From Gemmatimonadaceae bacterium (lineage in GTDB: Bacteria > Gemmatimonadota > Gemmatimonadetes > Gemmatimonadales > Gemmatimonadaceae): 64,000 nucleotides of DNA. The notes beneath the pieces are model-generated. The model worked only from the letters and a program-made list of their open reading frames with translations, searched no databases and was not told where the DNA came from. The DNA lies in NCBI GenBank assembly GCA_035606695.1, contig DATNEW010000023.1, positions 118,275 through 182,274 of the forward strand, written 5' to 3'. This document shows, piece by piece, positions 28,648-37,884 of the stretch. Position 1 is the first letter of the stretch, and each line of letters starts with the position of its first letter. Position numbers and translations under genes: made by a program.

Positions 28648-30735
28648 ATGTATCGCACCCGTATCGCCGTCGCGGCGCTCGGCGCGTTTGTCGCCACGGC
28701 TCCGTTGATCGCGCAACAACAGCAGCAACAGCAGCAACAGCAGCCGCAGCAAGCACGCCCCTCCAACCGACTCCAGCTCGAGCAGTATCTCGACTGGGAA
28801 GACGTTCAAACGCCGCAGCTCTCGCCCGACGGCGCGCAGATTCTCTTTACGCGCCGATGGGTGGACAAGATGAACGACCGGTGGGAATCGTCGGTGTGGT
28901 TGATGAACGCCGACGGCACGCATCAGCGCGCGCTCGTGCAAGGCTCCGACGCGCAGTGGTCGCCCGACGGCAAGCGTATCGCCTACATCGGGAAGGGGGA
29001 GCCGACCGGCTCGCAGATCTTCGTGCGCTGGATGGACGGCGAAGGCGCGGCGACGCAGATCTCGCATCTCACCGAAGCGCCGACGGCGCTCGAGTGGTCG
29101 CCCGACGGGAAGTCGATCGCGTTCAACATGAACGTGCCGGTGCGCGACAACTTCATGCGCATCAACATGCCGCAGGCGCCGAAGGGCGCGAAGTGGATCG
29201 AGCCGCCGAAAATCGTCACGCGGCTCAACTACCGCTCGGATCGCGTCGGCTACACCGACGACTACTACCGCCACATCTTCGTGATTCCGTCCGACGGCGG
29301 CACGGCGCGGCAGATCACGACCGGCGACTGGAACTACAGCGCACCCGCCTATTCGGCGGACGGCAAGTGGATCGCGTACTCGAGCCTGCGCGAGCCGAAC
29401 GCGGAGATGGCGTATCGCAAGTCGAACATCTACGCCACGAACGTCGAGACGAACGAGGTGAAGCAGCTCACGCACCGCAACGGCACGAGCGGGCAACCGC
29501 TCTATTCGCCCGACGGCCGCACGATCGCGTTCATCTCGGCCGACTCGGGCGACCATTCCGCGTGGGCCGAGAGCAAATTGTATTTCATGAATGCTGATGG
29601 GTCGAATCTGCATCTCGTGTCGGGCACCCTCGACCGTCCGATCTCGGGCGTGATCTGGGCCCCCGACAACAGCGGCGTGTACTTCAACGTCGAGAGCGAA
29701 GGTTCAAAGAACTTGTATTTCGCGTCGCCGGCGGGGCAGTTCCATCCCGTGACGACGGGCAAGCAGGTGCTCACCGTCGCCGGCATCGCGAGGAGCGGCC
29801 TCGCCGTCGGCGTGCGCACGACGCCGGTCAAGCCGAACGACGTCGTGACGTTCACGGTGCCGAAGACCGGATCGACGTCGACGTTCAATCAGCTCACCGC
29901 GGTGAATGACGACGTGCTCGCCGGCAAGGAGCTCGCGCAGACCGAAGAGATCTGGTACACGTCGAAGGACGGGCTCAAGATCCAGGGCTGGGTCGTGAAA
30001 CCGGCCGGATTCGATCCGAGCAAGAAGTATCCGCTGATTCTCGACATTCACGGCGGTCCGCAGTCGATGTACAACGTCGGCTTCAGCTTCCCGCGCCAGG
30101 ATCACGCGGCGAACGGCTACATCGTGCTCTACACGAACCCGCGCGGGTCGACGGGCTACGGCGAGAAGTTCACGAACGAGATCAAGAACGCGTATCCGGG
30201 CAAGGATTTCGACGACCTGATGGCCGGTGTGGATACGGTCGTCGGGCGCGGCTACATCGACACGAAGAACATGTTCGTGTACGGGTGCTCGGGCGGCGGC
30301 GTGCTGACGTCGTGGACGGTGGGGCACACCGATCGCTTCGCGGCGGCCGCGGCGCTCTGTCCGGTGATCGACTGGATCAGCTTCGTGGGCGAGACGGACG
30401 GCGCGGGTTGGTATGGAAACTTTGAAAAGCCGTTCTGGGAGGATCCGAGCGAGTATCTCAGGCGCTCACCGATCATGTACGTCGGGCATGTGAAGACGCC
30501 GACGCTGCTGATGACGGGCGTGCTCGATCTGCGCACGCCGATTCCGCAGATCGAGGAGTTCTATCGCGCGCTCAAGATGCGCGGCGTGCCGACGGCGATG
30601 ATTCGCATGAACAACGAGTATCACGGCACGAGCAGTACGCCGTCGAACTTTTTGCGGACGCAACTCTATGTGCGCGGGTGGTTCGAGAAGTACGGGACGT
30701 ATAAGGGGCAGCAGGCGGTGACGACGACGTTCTAG
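28648..30735 (+). CDS. S9-family prolyl oligopeptidase/dipeptidyl-peptidase
   Basis: A 695-aa exported serine peptidase. The signal peptide (MYRTRIAVAALGAFVATAPLIA) is followed at once by ten Gln, Pro and two Gln, then a WD40-like beta-propeller (LSPDGAQILFTRRW, WSPDGKRIAYIG, WSPDGKSIAFNM, YSADGKWIAYSS, YSPDGRTIAF) and a C-terminal alpha/beta-hydrolase domain. Catalytic residues: nucleophile Ser in YGCSGGGVLTSW, Asp in TGVLDLRTPI, His in NNEYHGTSS. DIHGGPQ forms the oxyanion region. It would cleave short peptides in the periplasm. ATG at 28648 is chosen for the signal peptide. It is a single gene flanked by tandem-repeat tracts on both sides. Confidence 0.95.
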   Translation: MYRTRIAVAALGAFVATAPLIAQQQQQQQQQQPQQARPSNRLQLEQYLDWEDVQTPQLSPDGAQILFTRRWVDKMNDRWESSVWLMNADGTHQRALVQGSDAQWSPDGKRIAYIGKGEPTGSQIFVRWMDGEGAATQISHLTEAPTALEWSPDGKSIAFNMNVPVRDNFMRINMPQAPKGAKWIEPPKIVTRLNYRSDRVGYTDDYYRHIFVIPSDGGTARQITTGDWNYSAPAYSADGKWIAYSSLREPNAEMAYRKSNIYATNVETNEVKQLTHRNGTSGQPLYSPDGRTIAFISADSGDHSAWAESKLYFMNADGSNLHLVSGTLDRPISGVIWAPDNSGVYFNVESEGSKNLYFASPAGQFHPVTTGKQVLTVAGIARSGLAVGVRTTPVKPNDVVTFTVPKTGSTSTFNQLTAVNDDVLAGKELAQTEEIWYTSKDGLKIQGWVVKPAGFDPSKKYPLILDIHGGPQSMYNVGFSFPRQDHAANGYIVLYTNPRGSTGYGEKFTNEIKNAYPGKDFDDLMAGVDTVVGRGYIDTKNMFVYGCSGGGVLTSWTVGHTDRFAAAAALCPVIDWISFVGETDGAGWYGNFEKPFWEDPSEYLRRSPIMYVGHVKTPTLLMTGVLDLRTPIPQIEEFYRALKMRGVPTAMIRMNNEYHGTSSTPSNFLRTQLYVRGWFEKYGTYKGQQAVTTTF

Positions 30736-31010
30736 GCGTCGGGGCGTCGGGGCGTCGGGGCGTATGGGCGTATGGGCGTATGGGCGGAACTACACAAAAG
30801 GCGCAGAACCCGAACAGCGCAAAGCCCGAACAGCGCAAAGCCCGAACAGCGCAAAGCCCGAACGGCGCAGGACCCGAATGGCGCAAAAGCGAAGGGCGAC
30901 GGAGAGATCCGTCGCCCTTCGTTGTTCCGCCTCGACGCCTCGACGCCCCGACGCCCCGACGCCTCGACGCCCATACGCCTACACGCCCATACGCCCACTC
31001 ACCCCCACTA
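30735..31010. repeat. Inverted arrays of 7-bp units plus a 16-bp tandem repeat between convergent genes
   Basis: Left array: GGCGTCG/GGGCGTC-type then GGGCGTAT units (30736-30786). Right array: CGACGCC/CCGACGC then CCCATACG units (30931-31000), the inverse of the left one. Between them are three copies of CCGAACAGCGCAAAGC plus two variants (about 30805-30887). Confidence 0.88.
30890..30921. terminator. Perfect hairpin at the centre of the convergent region
   Basis: CGAAGGGCGACGGA/TCCGTCGCCCTTCG is a perfect 14-bp stem with a GAGA loop. Only a short T-rich tail (GTTGTT) follows on the plus strand, and AAAAGCG/CGCTTTTG on the minus side favours the minus-strand gene. Probably a bidirectional terminator. 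Confidence 0.65.
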
Positions 31011-31797
31011 TCCCGACGATCACTCCATTAAACAACACCGGCGTATCCGTGACATTCACCTGCATCGCCGCCCCGCGCCGATCACGCAGCAGAATCGTTC
31101 CCGACCACACCTCGCCCGCCGCCAGCTGGCGCATGATGTCCTCGGCGTCCGCCATGCTCTGCGACGTCGGCGTCACGTGCATGATGTTGTGGCCCAGCAC
31201 TTCCGTCGAATCCCAGCCATAGAGCTCGGCCGCCTGGGCGTTCCAATAGAGGATCGTTCCCGACACGTCGGTCCCGATGACGGCGGCGACGCCCGAGTCC
31301 ATCGCTTGCGCGGTGCGGCGCACGGCGTTTGCTGCGCCCGCCGGATTGCTCGCGATCGTGTCGAGCGCCTTGTTCCACGCACCGTCGCTGCTGAACGCTT
31401 CGCGTGAGAACGCGTAGATGCACGCGCGCGTGCTCATCTCATCGAGCATGTGCCAGTGCGCGCGCCACGCGCGATCCTGACGGAACTCGGGCCGCAGCTC
31501 GCCCAGTCGGCGCTCGGTAATGAAGACGAGACGCGCGACGCGGCCCAGCAGATCCGTGACGTCCACGCCCGCGCGGCGCGCGGCATCGGCGAGTGCAGCC
31601 GCGCGTTCCACGACATCGCGTGCGCGCTGCGACGACGAGGCGCATGCATCGAGCGCGAGCGCACGCACGAACGGATGCAGAACTGCACCGCGCTCTTCTG
31701 CCGAAAGGAACTCGAACATCCGGGTGCCGGCAGGAGTCGTGAGCTCGACAACGGACGACGTACAATCGTTGACTACCGACTCGACGTCAGTCACCAT
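30979..31797 (-). CDS. PAS-domain protein, possible redox or signal sensor
   Basis: A 272-aa cytoplasmic protein. The N-terminal half is helical (ALALDACASSSQRARDVVERAAALADAARRAG), and the C-terminal half is one PAS domain (about 160-268): TAQAMDSGVAAVIGTDVSG, TILYWNAQAAELYGW, EVLGHNIMHVTP, ILLRDRRGAAMQVNVTDTP. It has no kinase, GGDEF or HTH domain after the PAS, so it may signal by protein contact. ATG at 31797 is the most sensible Met before the structured part; longer readings would run into the region upstream of the RND gene. It ends inside the repeat-rich region at 30979. Confidence 0.72.
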   Translation of the reverse strand: MVTDVESVVNDCTSSVVELTTPAGTRMFEFLSAEERGAVLHPFVRALALDACASSSQRARDVVERAAALADAARRAGVDVTDLLGRVARLVFITERRLGELRPEFRQDRAWRAHWHMLDEMSTRACIYAFSREAFSSDGAWNKALDTIASNPAGAANAVRRTAQAMDSGVAAVIGTDVSGTILYWNAQAAELYGWDSTEVLGHNIMHVTPTSQSMADAEDIMRQLAAGEVWSGTILLRDRRGAAMQVNVTDTPVLFNGVIVGIVGVSGRMGV

Positions 31798-32038
31798 CAG
31801 TGCGGCGGGGAGGAGGGAGAGGGCGCGGCTGCGGCGCCCATGCAGAATCTCACCCGAAACCCGAAGAAAGCTAGAGTACGCTGCGGTGATTATTCGAATG
31901 TGAGAGATTCTTATCAACGCGGTACGGCCGCGTACCTGAACTGGACCTTGACGGCGGCCACCGGCCTCGGCCGTCGATGCTTTCAGGGGCCAAACTATCT
32001 TTCGCGTGACACCACTGGCCCCGCTCTCACTTCGATAA

Positions 32039-35000
32039 ATGTTCATCTCCGACTTTGCGATCAAACGGCCCATCATCACGGTGGTGACCATGATCGCGAT
32101 CGTCGTCTTCGGCCTCTCGGCGCTGAGCCGGCTGGAGACGGATGAGTTTCCCGACATCGATCAGCCGATCGTCTTCATCGGCATCGCGTACCCCGGCGCG
32201 GCGCCCGATGTCGTCGAGCGCGAGGTCGTCACGCGGCTCGAGGATCAGATCGCCGGCATCAGCGGCGTGGACAAGGTCAACTCCACGTCGACGGACGGCT
32301 TCGCGCAGATCATCGTGCAGTTCGTCTTCTCCAAGGAGACGAACCAGGCGACACAGGACATTCGCGACGCCATCTCGGCGGTGCGCTCGCAGCTGCCCGC
32401 GGAGATTCTCGAACCGATCATTCAAAAGTTCGATCCGAACACGCTGCCGATCGTCTCGCTCGCGCTGACGTCGAACGTGCTCAGCCCGCCACAGCTCACG
32501 CAGCTCGCGGATCAGACGATCGGCGGCGAGCTGCGGTCGATTCCCGGCGTCGCGCAGGTGAACATCGTCGGCGGCGACAGCGCGCAGTTGAGCGTCGACG
32601 TGCGGCCGAGCGATCTCGCCGCGTCGGGCATCGGCATCGATCAGGTGGTGAATGCGCTGCGGGCGCAGAATCTCGCGGCGCCGGTCGGCAATCTCAACAC
32701 CCCGCTCGAGCAGCGATCGATTCGCCTGCAAGGCCGCTTCGAGCGTCCGGAAGATTTCGCGCAGATGGTCGTGTCCCAGCGCGGCCAGTCGCTCATTCGA
32801 CTGGGCGACGTCGCGAACGTCACCGCGGGCGCGGCCGAGCCGAAGTCGGCGGCGCGATTCAACGGGACGCCGGCGATCGGCCTCGACATCGTGAAGTCGC
32901 GCGAGTACGCGACGACGGAGGTCAGCGACGGCGTCCGCAAGCGCATCGCCGAGCTGCAGAAGACGCTGCCCGCCGGCACGCGGCTCGAGACGATTCGCGA
33001 CGCCGGCGTCCGCGTTCGCAACTCGGTGCGCAACGTTGAGGAAACGCTCATTGAAGGCGCGCTGCTCACGGTGCTGGTCGTGTTCCTGTTCCTCAACTCG
33101 TGGCGCTCGACGGTCATTACCGGTCTCGCGCTGCCGGTGTCGGTGCTCACGTCGTTCGTGCCGCTGCTGTTGTTCGGCTTCACGCTCAACGTGATGTCGC
33201 TGATGGGCCTGTCGCTCGCGATCGGCATTCTGATCGACGACGCGATCGTGGTGCGCGAGAACATCGTGCGACACGTCGAGATGGGCGCCGATCACATGCG
33301 GGCCGCGCACGAGGGCACCGACGAGATCGGACTCGCGGTGACCGCGACGACGTTCTCGATCGTCGCCGTGTTCGTTCCCGTCGGATTCATGCCGGGCATC
33401 GCCGGACAATTCTTCAAGCCGTTCGCGCTGACGATCGCCGCCGCGGTGCTCGTGTCGCTCTTCGTCTCGTTCTCGCTGGACCCGATGCTCTCCGCGTACT
33501 GGCCCGATCCGCAGATCGAAGCGCACGAGCGACGGAATGCCATCGCGCGCGCACTCGAGCGATTCAACCGCTGGTTCGACCGTCAGGCCGGGCGATACGA
33601 ACGCCTGGTCGCGTGGGCGCTGGACCACCGCGCGGCGATGATCGGCCTGGCCGTCATCACGTTCGTGGCGGCGGTCGCGTTGCAGGTCTCGTTCGGCGGG
33701 TTTGGTTTCGCGCCGCTGTCCGACAACAGTGAGCTCAACATCAACATCGAGACGCCGCCGGGATCGAGTCTCGAGTACACCACGCTCAAGGCGGAAGAAG
33801 CGGCGCGGACCGCGCGGGCGCACAAGGAAGTGGCGTACGTCTACAGCACCGTGGGTTCGGCGACGGGATCGGGCGCCGTCGACGAAGCGACGGTATACGT
33901 GCGCCTCGTGCCGAAGCATCAGCGTGACATCAGCCAGGACGAGTTCGGCCAGTTGCTTCGCAAGGAGCTCGCGAAGATCGGCGGCGCGACCGCGTACACA
34001 TACGCGGCAGGCGGCTTCGCCGGCAATCAAAAGCAGCTACAGCTCCAACTCCAAGGCCCCGACGCGAACATGTTGTCGCAGTTGGCTGAGCCGATCGCGG
34101 ATTCCGTGCGGGCAACACCGGGCGCGGTCGACGTTGGTCTCTCGTCGCGCGGACAAACGCCTGAGCTCACGGTGCTCGTCAATCGTCCGCTCGCCGGGCA
34201 GCTTGGCGTGAGTCTGTCGCAGCTCGCGGTGTCGCTGCGCTACGCATTCGCCGGCGTCGCGGCGGGCAACTGGGTCGATCCAACGGGAACCACGCGCGAA
34301 GTGCACGTGCGTCTCACGCCGGAAGCGCGCGAGAACGCGAGCGATCTCGCCGCGTTGCCGCTCCAACTCACCGCCCCCGGGGCGAACGGCGCGCCGGCCT
34401 TCGTACCGCTCAGCCAGGTCGCGACGATTACGCCGAGCTCGGGTCCGGCGCAGATCGATCACTATCAGCGCCAGCGCGTGGTGACGATCGGCGCGAACGT
34501 CATCGGCGCATCGGTGGGCAATGTCAATCAGGACGTGATGCGCCGTGTGAACAAGGTGCAGTTGCCGCCGGGGTATCACATCACCGCCGGCGGACAGGTC
34601 GAGAATCAGAACCAGGTCTTCACGGCGATGGTGCTGGCGTTGGGCGTCGCCGCGATGCTGATGTATTTGATCCTCGTCATCCAATTCGGCTCATTCCTCG
34701 ATCCGCTGGCGATTCTCGTCTCACTGCCGCTCTCGCTGATCGGCGTCGTCGCGGCGCTGCTCGTCACGCGCGATACGCTGAACATCATGAGCCTGATCGG
34801 CGTGATGATGCTCATGGGCATCGTCGCGAAGAATGCCATTTTGCTCATCGACTTCGCGAAATGGGCGCACGAAGGCCGCGGCGTGCCACGGCGTGAAGCA
34901 TTGATCGAAGCGGGGCGCACGCGCCTGCGGCCGATCATGATGACGACGCTCGCGCTCATCGCCGGCATGATTCCCGTCGCGATCGGCTACGGCGAAGGCG

Positions 35001-35212
35001 CGGACTTCCGGGCCCCACTCGGCCGCGCGGTGATCGGCGGCGTGATCGCGTCGACGATGTTGACGCTCGTCGTGATTCCGACCGTCTACGAGATTCTCGA
35101 TGAGTGGCGCGAGTGGCTGCTCGGCAAGTTCAGTCGCGTGACCCACGCCGGCGAGGCGCACGCCGGGCACGCGCCGCACGGATCGCCTTCACCCGACGCG
35201 GCGGACGATTGA
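32039..35212 (+). CDS. RND-family multidrug efflux permease (AcrB/HAE1-like)
   Basis: A 1057-aa inner-membrane pump driven by protons. Features: N-terminal helix ([24 protein letters not shown]), the porter domains, [21 protein letters not shown] with the paired Asp of the proton path, [16 protein letters not shown] in the second half, and a conserved SLMGLSL element. The C-terminus is His-rich ([13 protein letters not shown]), possibly a metal contact. It normally needs a periplasmic adaptor and an outer-membrane channel; neither is next to it here. The gene runs directly into a DHA2 exporter and a MarR regulator, so all three probably respond to the same toxic compounds. Confidence 0.96.
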   Translation: MFISDFAIKRPIITVVTMIAIVVFGLSALSRLETDEFPDIDQPIVFIGIAYPGAAPDVVEREVVTRLEDQIAGISGVDKVNSTSTDGFAQIIVQFVFSKETNQATQDIRDAISAVRSQLPAEILEPIIQKFDPNTLPIVSLALTSNVLSPPQLTQLADQTIGGELRSIPGVAQVNIVGGDSAQLSVDVRPSDLAASGIGIDQVVNALRAQNLAAPVGNLNTPLEQRSIRLQGRFERPEDFAQMVVSQRGQSLIRLGDVANVTAGAAEPKSAARFNGTPAIGLDIVKSREYATTEVSDGVRKRIAELQKTLPAGTRLETIRDAGVRVRNSVRNVEETLIEGALLTVLVVFLFLNSWRSTVITGLALPVSVLTSFVPLLLFGFTLNVMSLMGLSLAIGILIDDAIVVRENIVRHVEMGADHMRAAHEGTDEIGLAVTATTFSIVAVFVPVGFMPGIAGQFFKPFALTIAAAVLVSLFVSFSLDPMLSAYWPDPQIEAHERRNAIARALERFNRWFDRQAGRYERLVAWALDHRAAMIGLAVITFVAAVALQVSFGGFGFAPLSDNSELNINIETPPGSSLEYTTLKAEEAARTARAHKEVAYVYSTVGSATGSGAVDEATVYVRLVPKHQRDISQDEFGQLLRKELAKIGGATAYTYAAGGFAGNQKQLQLQLQGPDANMLSQLAEPIADSVRATPGAVDVGLSSRGQTPELTVLVNRPLAGQLGVSLSQLAVSLRYAFAGVAAGNWVDPTGTTREVHVRLTPEARENASDLAALPLQLTAPGANGAPAFVPLSQVATITPSSGPAQIDHYQRQRVVTIGANVIGASVGNVNQDVMRRVNKVQLPPGYHITAGGQVENQNQVFTAMVLALGVAAMLMYLILVIQFGSFLDPLAILVSLPLSLIGVVAALLVTRDTLNIMSLIGVMMLMGIVAKNAILLIDFAKWAHEGRGVPRREALIEAGRTRLRPIMMTTLALIAGMIPVAIGYGEGADFRAPLGRAVIGGVIASTMLTLVVIPTVYEILDEWREWLLGKFSRVTHAGEAHAGHAPHGSPSPDAADD

Positions 35213-35274
35213 GCGCAACCGTAGCACGCGACGACGAAGAGGAGCAGCTCTCGCACGAGATCGGCGCCGGCGCC

Positions 35275-36825
35275 ATGTCGCGCCGCGGCGAGGAACATCG
35301 CTATCTCATCGCGGTCGCCGTCGTGCTCGCCGCGTTGATGCAGGTCATCGACAGCTCGATCGTCAACGTCGCGCTGCCCGACATGATGGGCAACCTGGGC
35401 GCGAACCTCGACGAGATCGCCTGGGTGTCGACAGGCTACATCCTGGCGAGCGTCATCGTCATTCCGCTCACCGGATTTCTCGGCGACCTGTTCGGACGCA
35501 AGCGGTACTTCGTCGGCTCGATCGTGACGTTCACGATCGCGAGCTTTCTCTGCGGCGCGTCGCACTCGCTCGGCGAGCTGATTTTCTGGCGCATCGTGCA
35601 GGGCATTGGCGGCGGCGCGTTGATGACGGTGTCGCAGGCCGTGCTGTTCGAGGCGTTTCCGCCGGAGGAAGCGGGCACCGCGATGGCGCTGTTCGGACTC
35701 GGCGTCATGGTGGGCCCGACGATCGGCCCCACGCTCGGCGGCTACCTCACGGACAATTACGGTTGGCCGTGGATCTTCTACATCAACATTCCCGTCGGCA
35801 TCGTGGCGGCGGTGATGATCGCGGCGTACGTGCACGATCCGCTGCATCAGCGGAAGCCGCACACGATCGACTACCTGGGTATCGCGCTGTTGATCGTGAG
35901 CGTCGGCTCGCTGCAATTCGTGCTGGAGCACGGGCAGCGCGAGGACTGGTTCGACTCGCGCGTTATCCTGTCATTGACGGTGCTCGGCTGCGTCGGCGGC
36001 GCGGCGCTTCTCTGGCGAGAGTTGACGACCGATCATCCGGCGATCGACTTCCGCATCATGCGACATCGACAGATGTGGGTCGGGACCGTGCTCGGCGTCG
36101 TGATGGGCGTTGGACTCTACGCGATGGCGTTCACGCTGCCCGTGTTCCTGCAGAACAATTTGCGTATGACCGCGCAGCAGACCGGTATCGTGCTGTTGCC
36201 GGGCGCGCTTGCGACCGCGATCTCGATGGCGGTAGTCGGAAAGCTGGTCAACAAGATCGATCCAAGATTACTCATCACCGCCGGGGCGCTCATCTTCGCG
36301 CTGGCGGCGTGGCAGTTGTCGCTCGTGACAGGCGAGAGCGGCGCGAGCGATTTCTTCTGGCCGCTCATTTTCCGCGGCGTCGGGCTCGGGTTGATGTTTG
36401 TTCCGCTCACCACGATCACGCTGGCCGAGTTGTCGGTGATCGAGCTGCCGCAGGGTACGGGCTTATACAATTTCTTCCGGCAGCTCGGTGGATCGTTCGG
36501 GATTGCGGGAATCGCGACGCTGGTGTCGCGGTACACGGTTCAATTCCGCGCGCTGGTGGGCGAGCATGTGTCGTCGGCGGATCCAGCGAGTGTCGCGCGG
36601 TTGGACATGATGACGCGCGGCATGATGGCGCGCGGCGCCGACTACTGGACGGCGCGGCGTCAGGCGCTGACGCTACTCGATCGACAGCTGTTCGGGCAGG
36701 CGAGCGTGATTGCGTATTCGCGAATCTATGTGCTCGCGGCGGGGCTCATTCTGCTTTTGATACCGTTGCTGGCGTTGGTGCGGCAGACGAAAGGCGCGGC
36801 GGGCGCGCACGCGGTGATGGAGTAG
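35275..36825 (+). CDS. DHA2-family (EmrB/QacA-like) drug:H+ antiporter
   Basis: A 516-aa transporter with about 14 transmembrane helices. MFS motif C region VGPTIGPTLGGYLTDNYGWPWIF, the D-S-S-I-V-N-V-A-L-P element of helix 1, and LGDLFGRKRYFVGS (motif A) are typical of EmrB. Start choice: ATG at 35275 (MSRRGEEHRYL) gives the usual length, but an in-frame TTG at 35209 overlaps the stop of the RND gene (TTGA), adding 22 acidic residues. It lies about 60 bp after the RND gene. No EmrA-like adaptor is nearby. It would export hydrophobic toxins. Confidence 0.93.
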   Translation: MSRRGEEHRYLIAVAVVLAALMQVIDSSIVNVALPDMMGNLGANLDEIAWVSTGYILASVIVIPLTGFLGDLFGRKRYFVGSIVTFTIASFLCGASHSLGELIFWRIVQGIGGGALMTVSQAVLFEAFPPEEAGTAMALFGLGVMVGPTIGPTLGGYLTDNYGWPWIFYINIPVGIVAAVMIAAYVHDPLHQRKPHTIDYLGIALLIVSVGSLQFVLEHGQREDWFDSRVILSLTVLGCVGGAALLWRELTTDHPAIDFRIMRHRQMWVGTVLGVVMGVGLYAMAFTLPVFLQNNLRMTAQQTGIVLLPGALATAISMAVVGKLVNKIDPRLLITAGALIFALAAWQLSLVTGESGASDFFWPLIFRGVGLGLMFVPLTTITLAELSVIELPQGTGLYNFFRQLGGSFGIAGIATLVSRYTVQFRALVGEHVSSADPASVARLDMMTRGMMARGADYWTARRQALTLLDRQLFGQASVIAYSRIYVLAAGLILLLIPLLALVRQTKGAAGAHAVME

Positions 36826-36901
36826 GGTTTGGCGCGGAGCCAAACGAGGCAGTGCGACAAGATCGGACCAGGAGTGACGCGAGGCGGATCCTGGCGATAT
36901 A

Positions 36902-36916
36902 GTTAGCGGTGCTAAC
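36902..36916. promoter_or_regulatory. Predicted MarR operator
   Basis: The perfect inverted repeat GTTAGC-GGT-GCTAAC ends 13 bp before the marR ATG at 36930. MarR proteins commonly bind short palindromes at their own promoters. Confidence 0.6.
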
Positions 36917-36929
36917 CAATGATCCCGCC

Positions 36930-37370
36930 ATGCCCCACGCCCCGTTCGACCGCGTCGCCACCGCCGACCGGCTGCACTCGCTCGCCATCCACCTGTTGCG
37001 CGCCGTGCGCGCGGGAGACGACGAGAGCGGCCTGACCGGTCCTCGCCTCTCGGCGCTCTCGGTCGTCGTCTTCGCCGGCCCGCTCAGTCTCACCGAGCTC
37101 GCCGACGCCGAGCATGTCACGACGCCCACCATGACGCGGCTGGTGCACGCGCTCGAGGCCGCCGGAGTCGTGCGTCGCGAGACTGACAGCAACGATCGGC
37201 GGTCCATCCGCCTGAGCGCCACACCGAAAGGCCGGCGCATTCTCGACGCAGCGCGCCGGAGACGACTCGCCGCGATGGAGCGACTGCTCGGCGGAGTGAG
37301 CGACGACGACATGGCCGCGATCGTCCGCGCAGTCGACGTCCTCTCGGCGAGACTTGCCGCGGGCGCATGA
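36930..37370 (+). CDS. MarR-family transcriptional regulator
   Basis: A 146-aa winged-helix dimer. Sequence shows the helix LSLTELADAEHVTTPTMTRLVHALEAAGVV and wing RRETDSNDRRSIRLSATPKGRRIL, characteristic of MarR. Two starts are possible: GTG 36909, which would put the operator inside the coding region, and ATG 36930, which I prefer because the palindrome GTTAGCGGTGCTAAC then sits upstream. It follows the two efflux genes (about 100 bp after the DHA2 stop), so it probably represses itself and perhaps the pumps, with release by the drug itself. The regulated set is inferred. Confidence 0.9.
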   Translation: MPHAPFDRVATADRLHSLAIHLLRAVRAGDDESGLTGPRLSALSVVVFAGPLSLTELADAEHVTTPTMTRLVHALEAAGVVRRETDSNDRRSIRLSATPKGRRILDAARRRRLAAMERLLGGVSDDDMAAIVRAVDVLSARLAAGA

Positions 37371-37484
37371 CCGGCATGGCCTCTGGCTCGGCGAGGAACG
37401 CGACAGAGAGTGGCGCGCGGCGTGCGAACATACGCAGTTCGACGGCTTCGAGCATCAGGTGTACGAACACACGCGGGAGGAGCG

Positions 37485-37637
37485 ATGATCCGAAAGCTCA
37501 AGGACGGACAGTATCGCCTGTATTCGCGCAAGAAGAACCCGAAGACGGGCAAACGCCGCAACCTCGGTACATTCAAGACGCGCGCGGCGGCGGAGAAGCA
37601 CGAGCGCGCCGTCCAGTACTTCAAGCACGGCGGCTAG
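37485..37637 (+). CDS. Small basic protein (50 aa) of unknown function
   Basis: The product MIRKLKDGQYRLYSRKKNPK... ends in RAVQYFKHGG. It is very basic (Lys/Arg-rich), with a beta-like motif GQYRLYSRKKNPKTGKRR and a helix TRAAAEKHERAVQYF. The ATG has a strong RBS (GGGAGGAGCG). Similar tiny proteins with this opening are common in soil bacteria, but I do not know their function. It is close to the next small gene (61 bp). Confidence 0.75.
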   Translation: MIRKLKDGQYRLYSRKKNPKTGKRRNLGTFKTRAAAEKHERAVQYFKHGG

Positions 37638-37697
37638 CCGCGCCGGTTTGCGCAAACGGCTGCGAGCGCGACATGTTGGTGTCTCATTGGAGGAGCC

Positions 37698-37871
37698 ATG
37701 AAGCACAAAGGCGAACGTCAGATTCCCGACTTCTCGAAGAAACCAAAGGCTCCGCAGACGCCGCGCGGCGTCACGCCGGAGCGCAACGCACAGCAGTCGG
37801 CGAAGCCGGCGCGCACGCCGCAGCCGAAGCCGCACTCGACGTCGTCGAAGTCGGGACGCCGCGGGTCGTGA
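37698..37871 (+). CDS. Second small basic, Pro-rich protein (57 aa)
   Basis: Product MKHKGERQIPDFSKKPKAPQ... ends in KSGRRGS. It is Lys-, Pro- and Ser-rich, with no hydrophobic segment, and probably disordered; it may bind nucleic acid or protein. The start has an excellent RBS (GGAGGAGCC). The function is unknown. It is followed 13 bp later by the GNAT gene and preceded by another small basic gene, so the three may be one transcript. Confidence 0.6.
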   Translation: MKHKGERQIPDFSKKPKAPQTPRGVTPERNAQQSAKPARTPQPKPHSTSSKSGRRGS

Positions 37872-37884
37872 TGCCCCGAGGGCG

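Noticed and set aside
30764..31407. Plus-strand frames with PTPRRPDAP-like repeats
   Set aside because: They only translate the heptamer arrays and have no start signals.
32027..34030. 667-aa reading frame antisense to the RND pump
   Set aside because: Shadow frame rich in Arg/His/Asp and with no family features.
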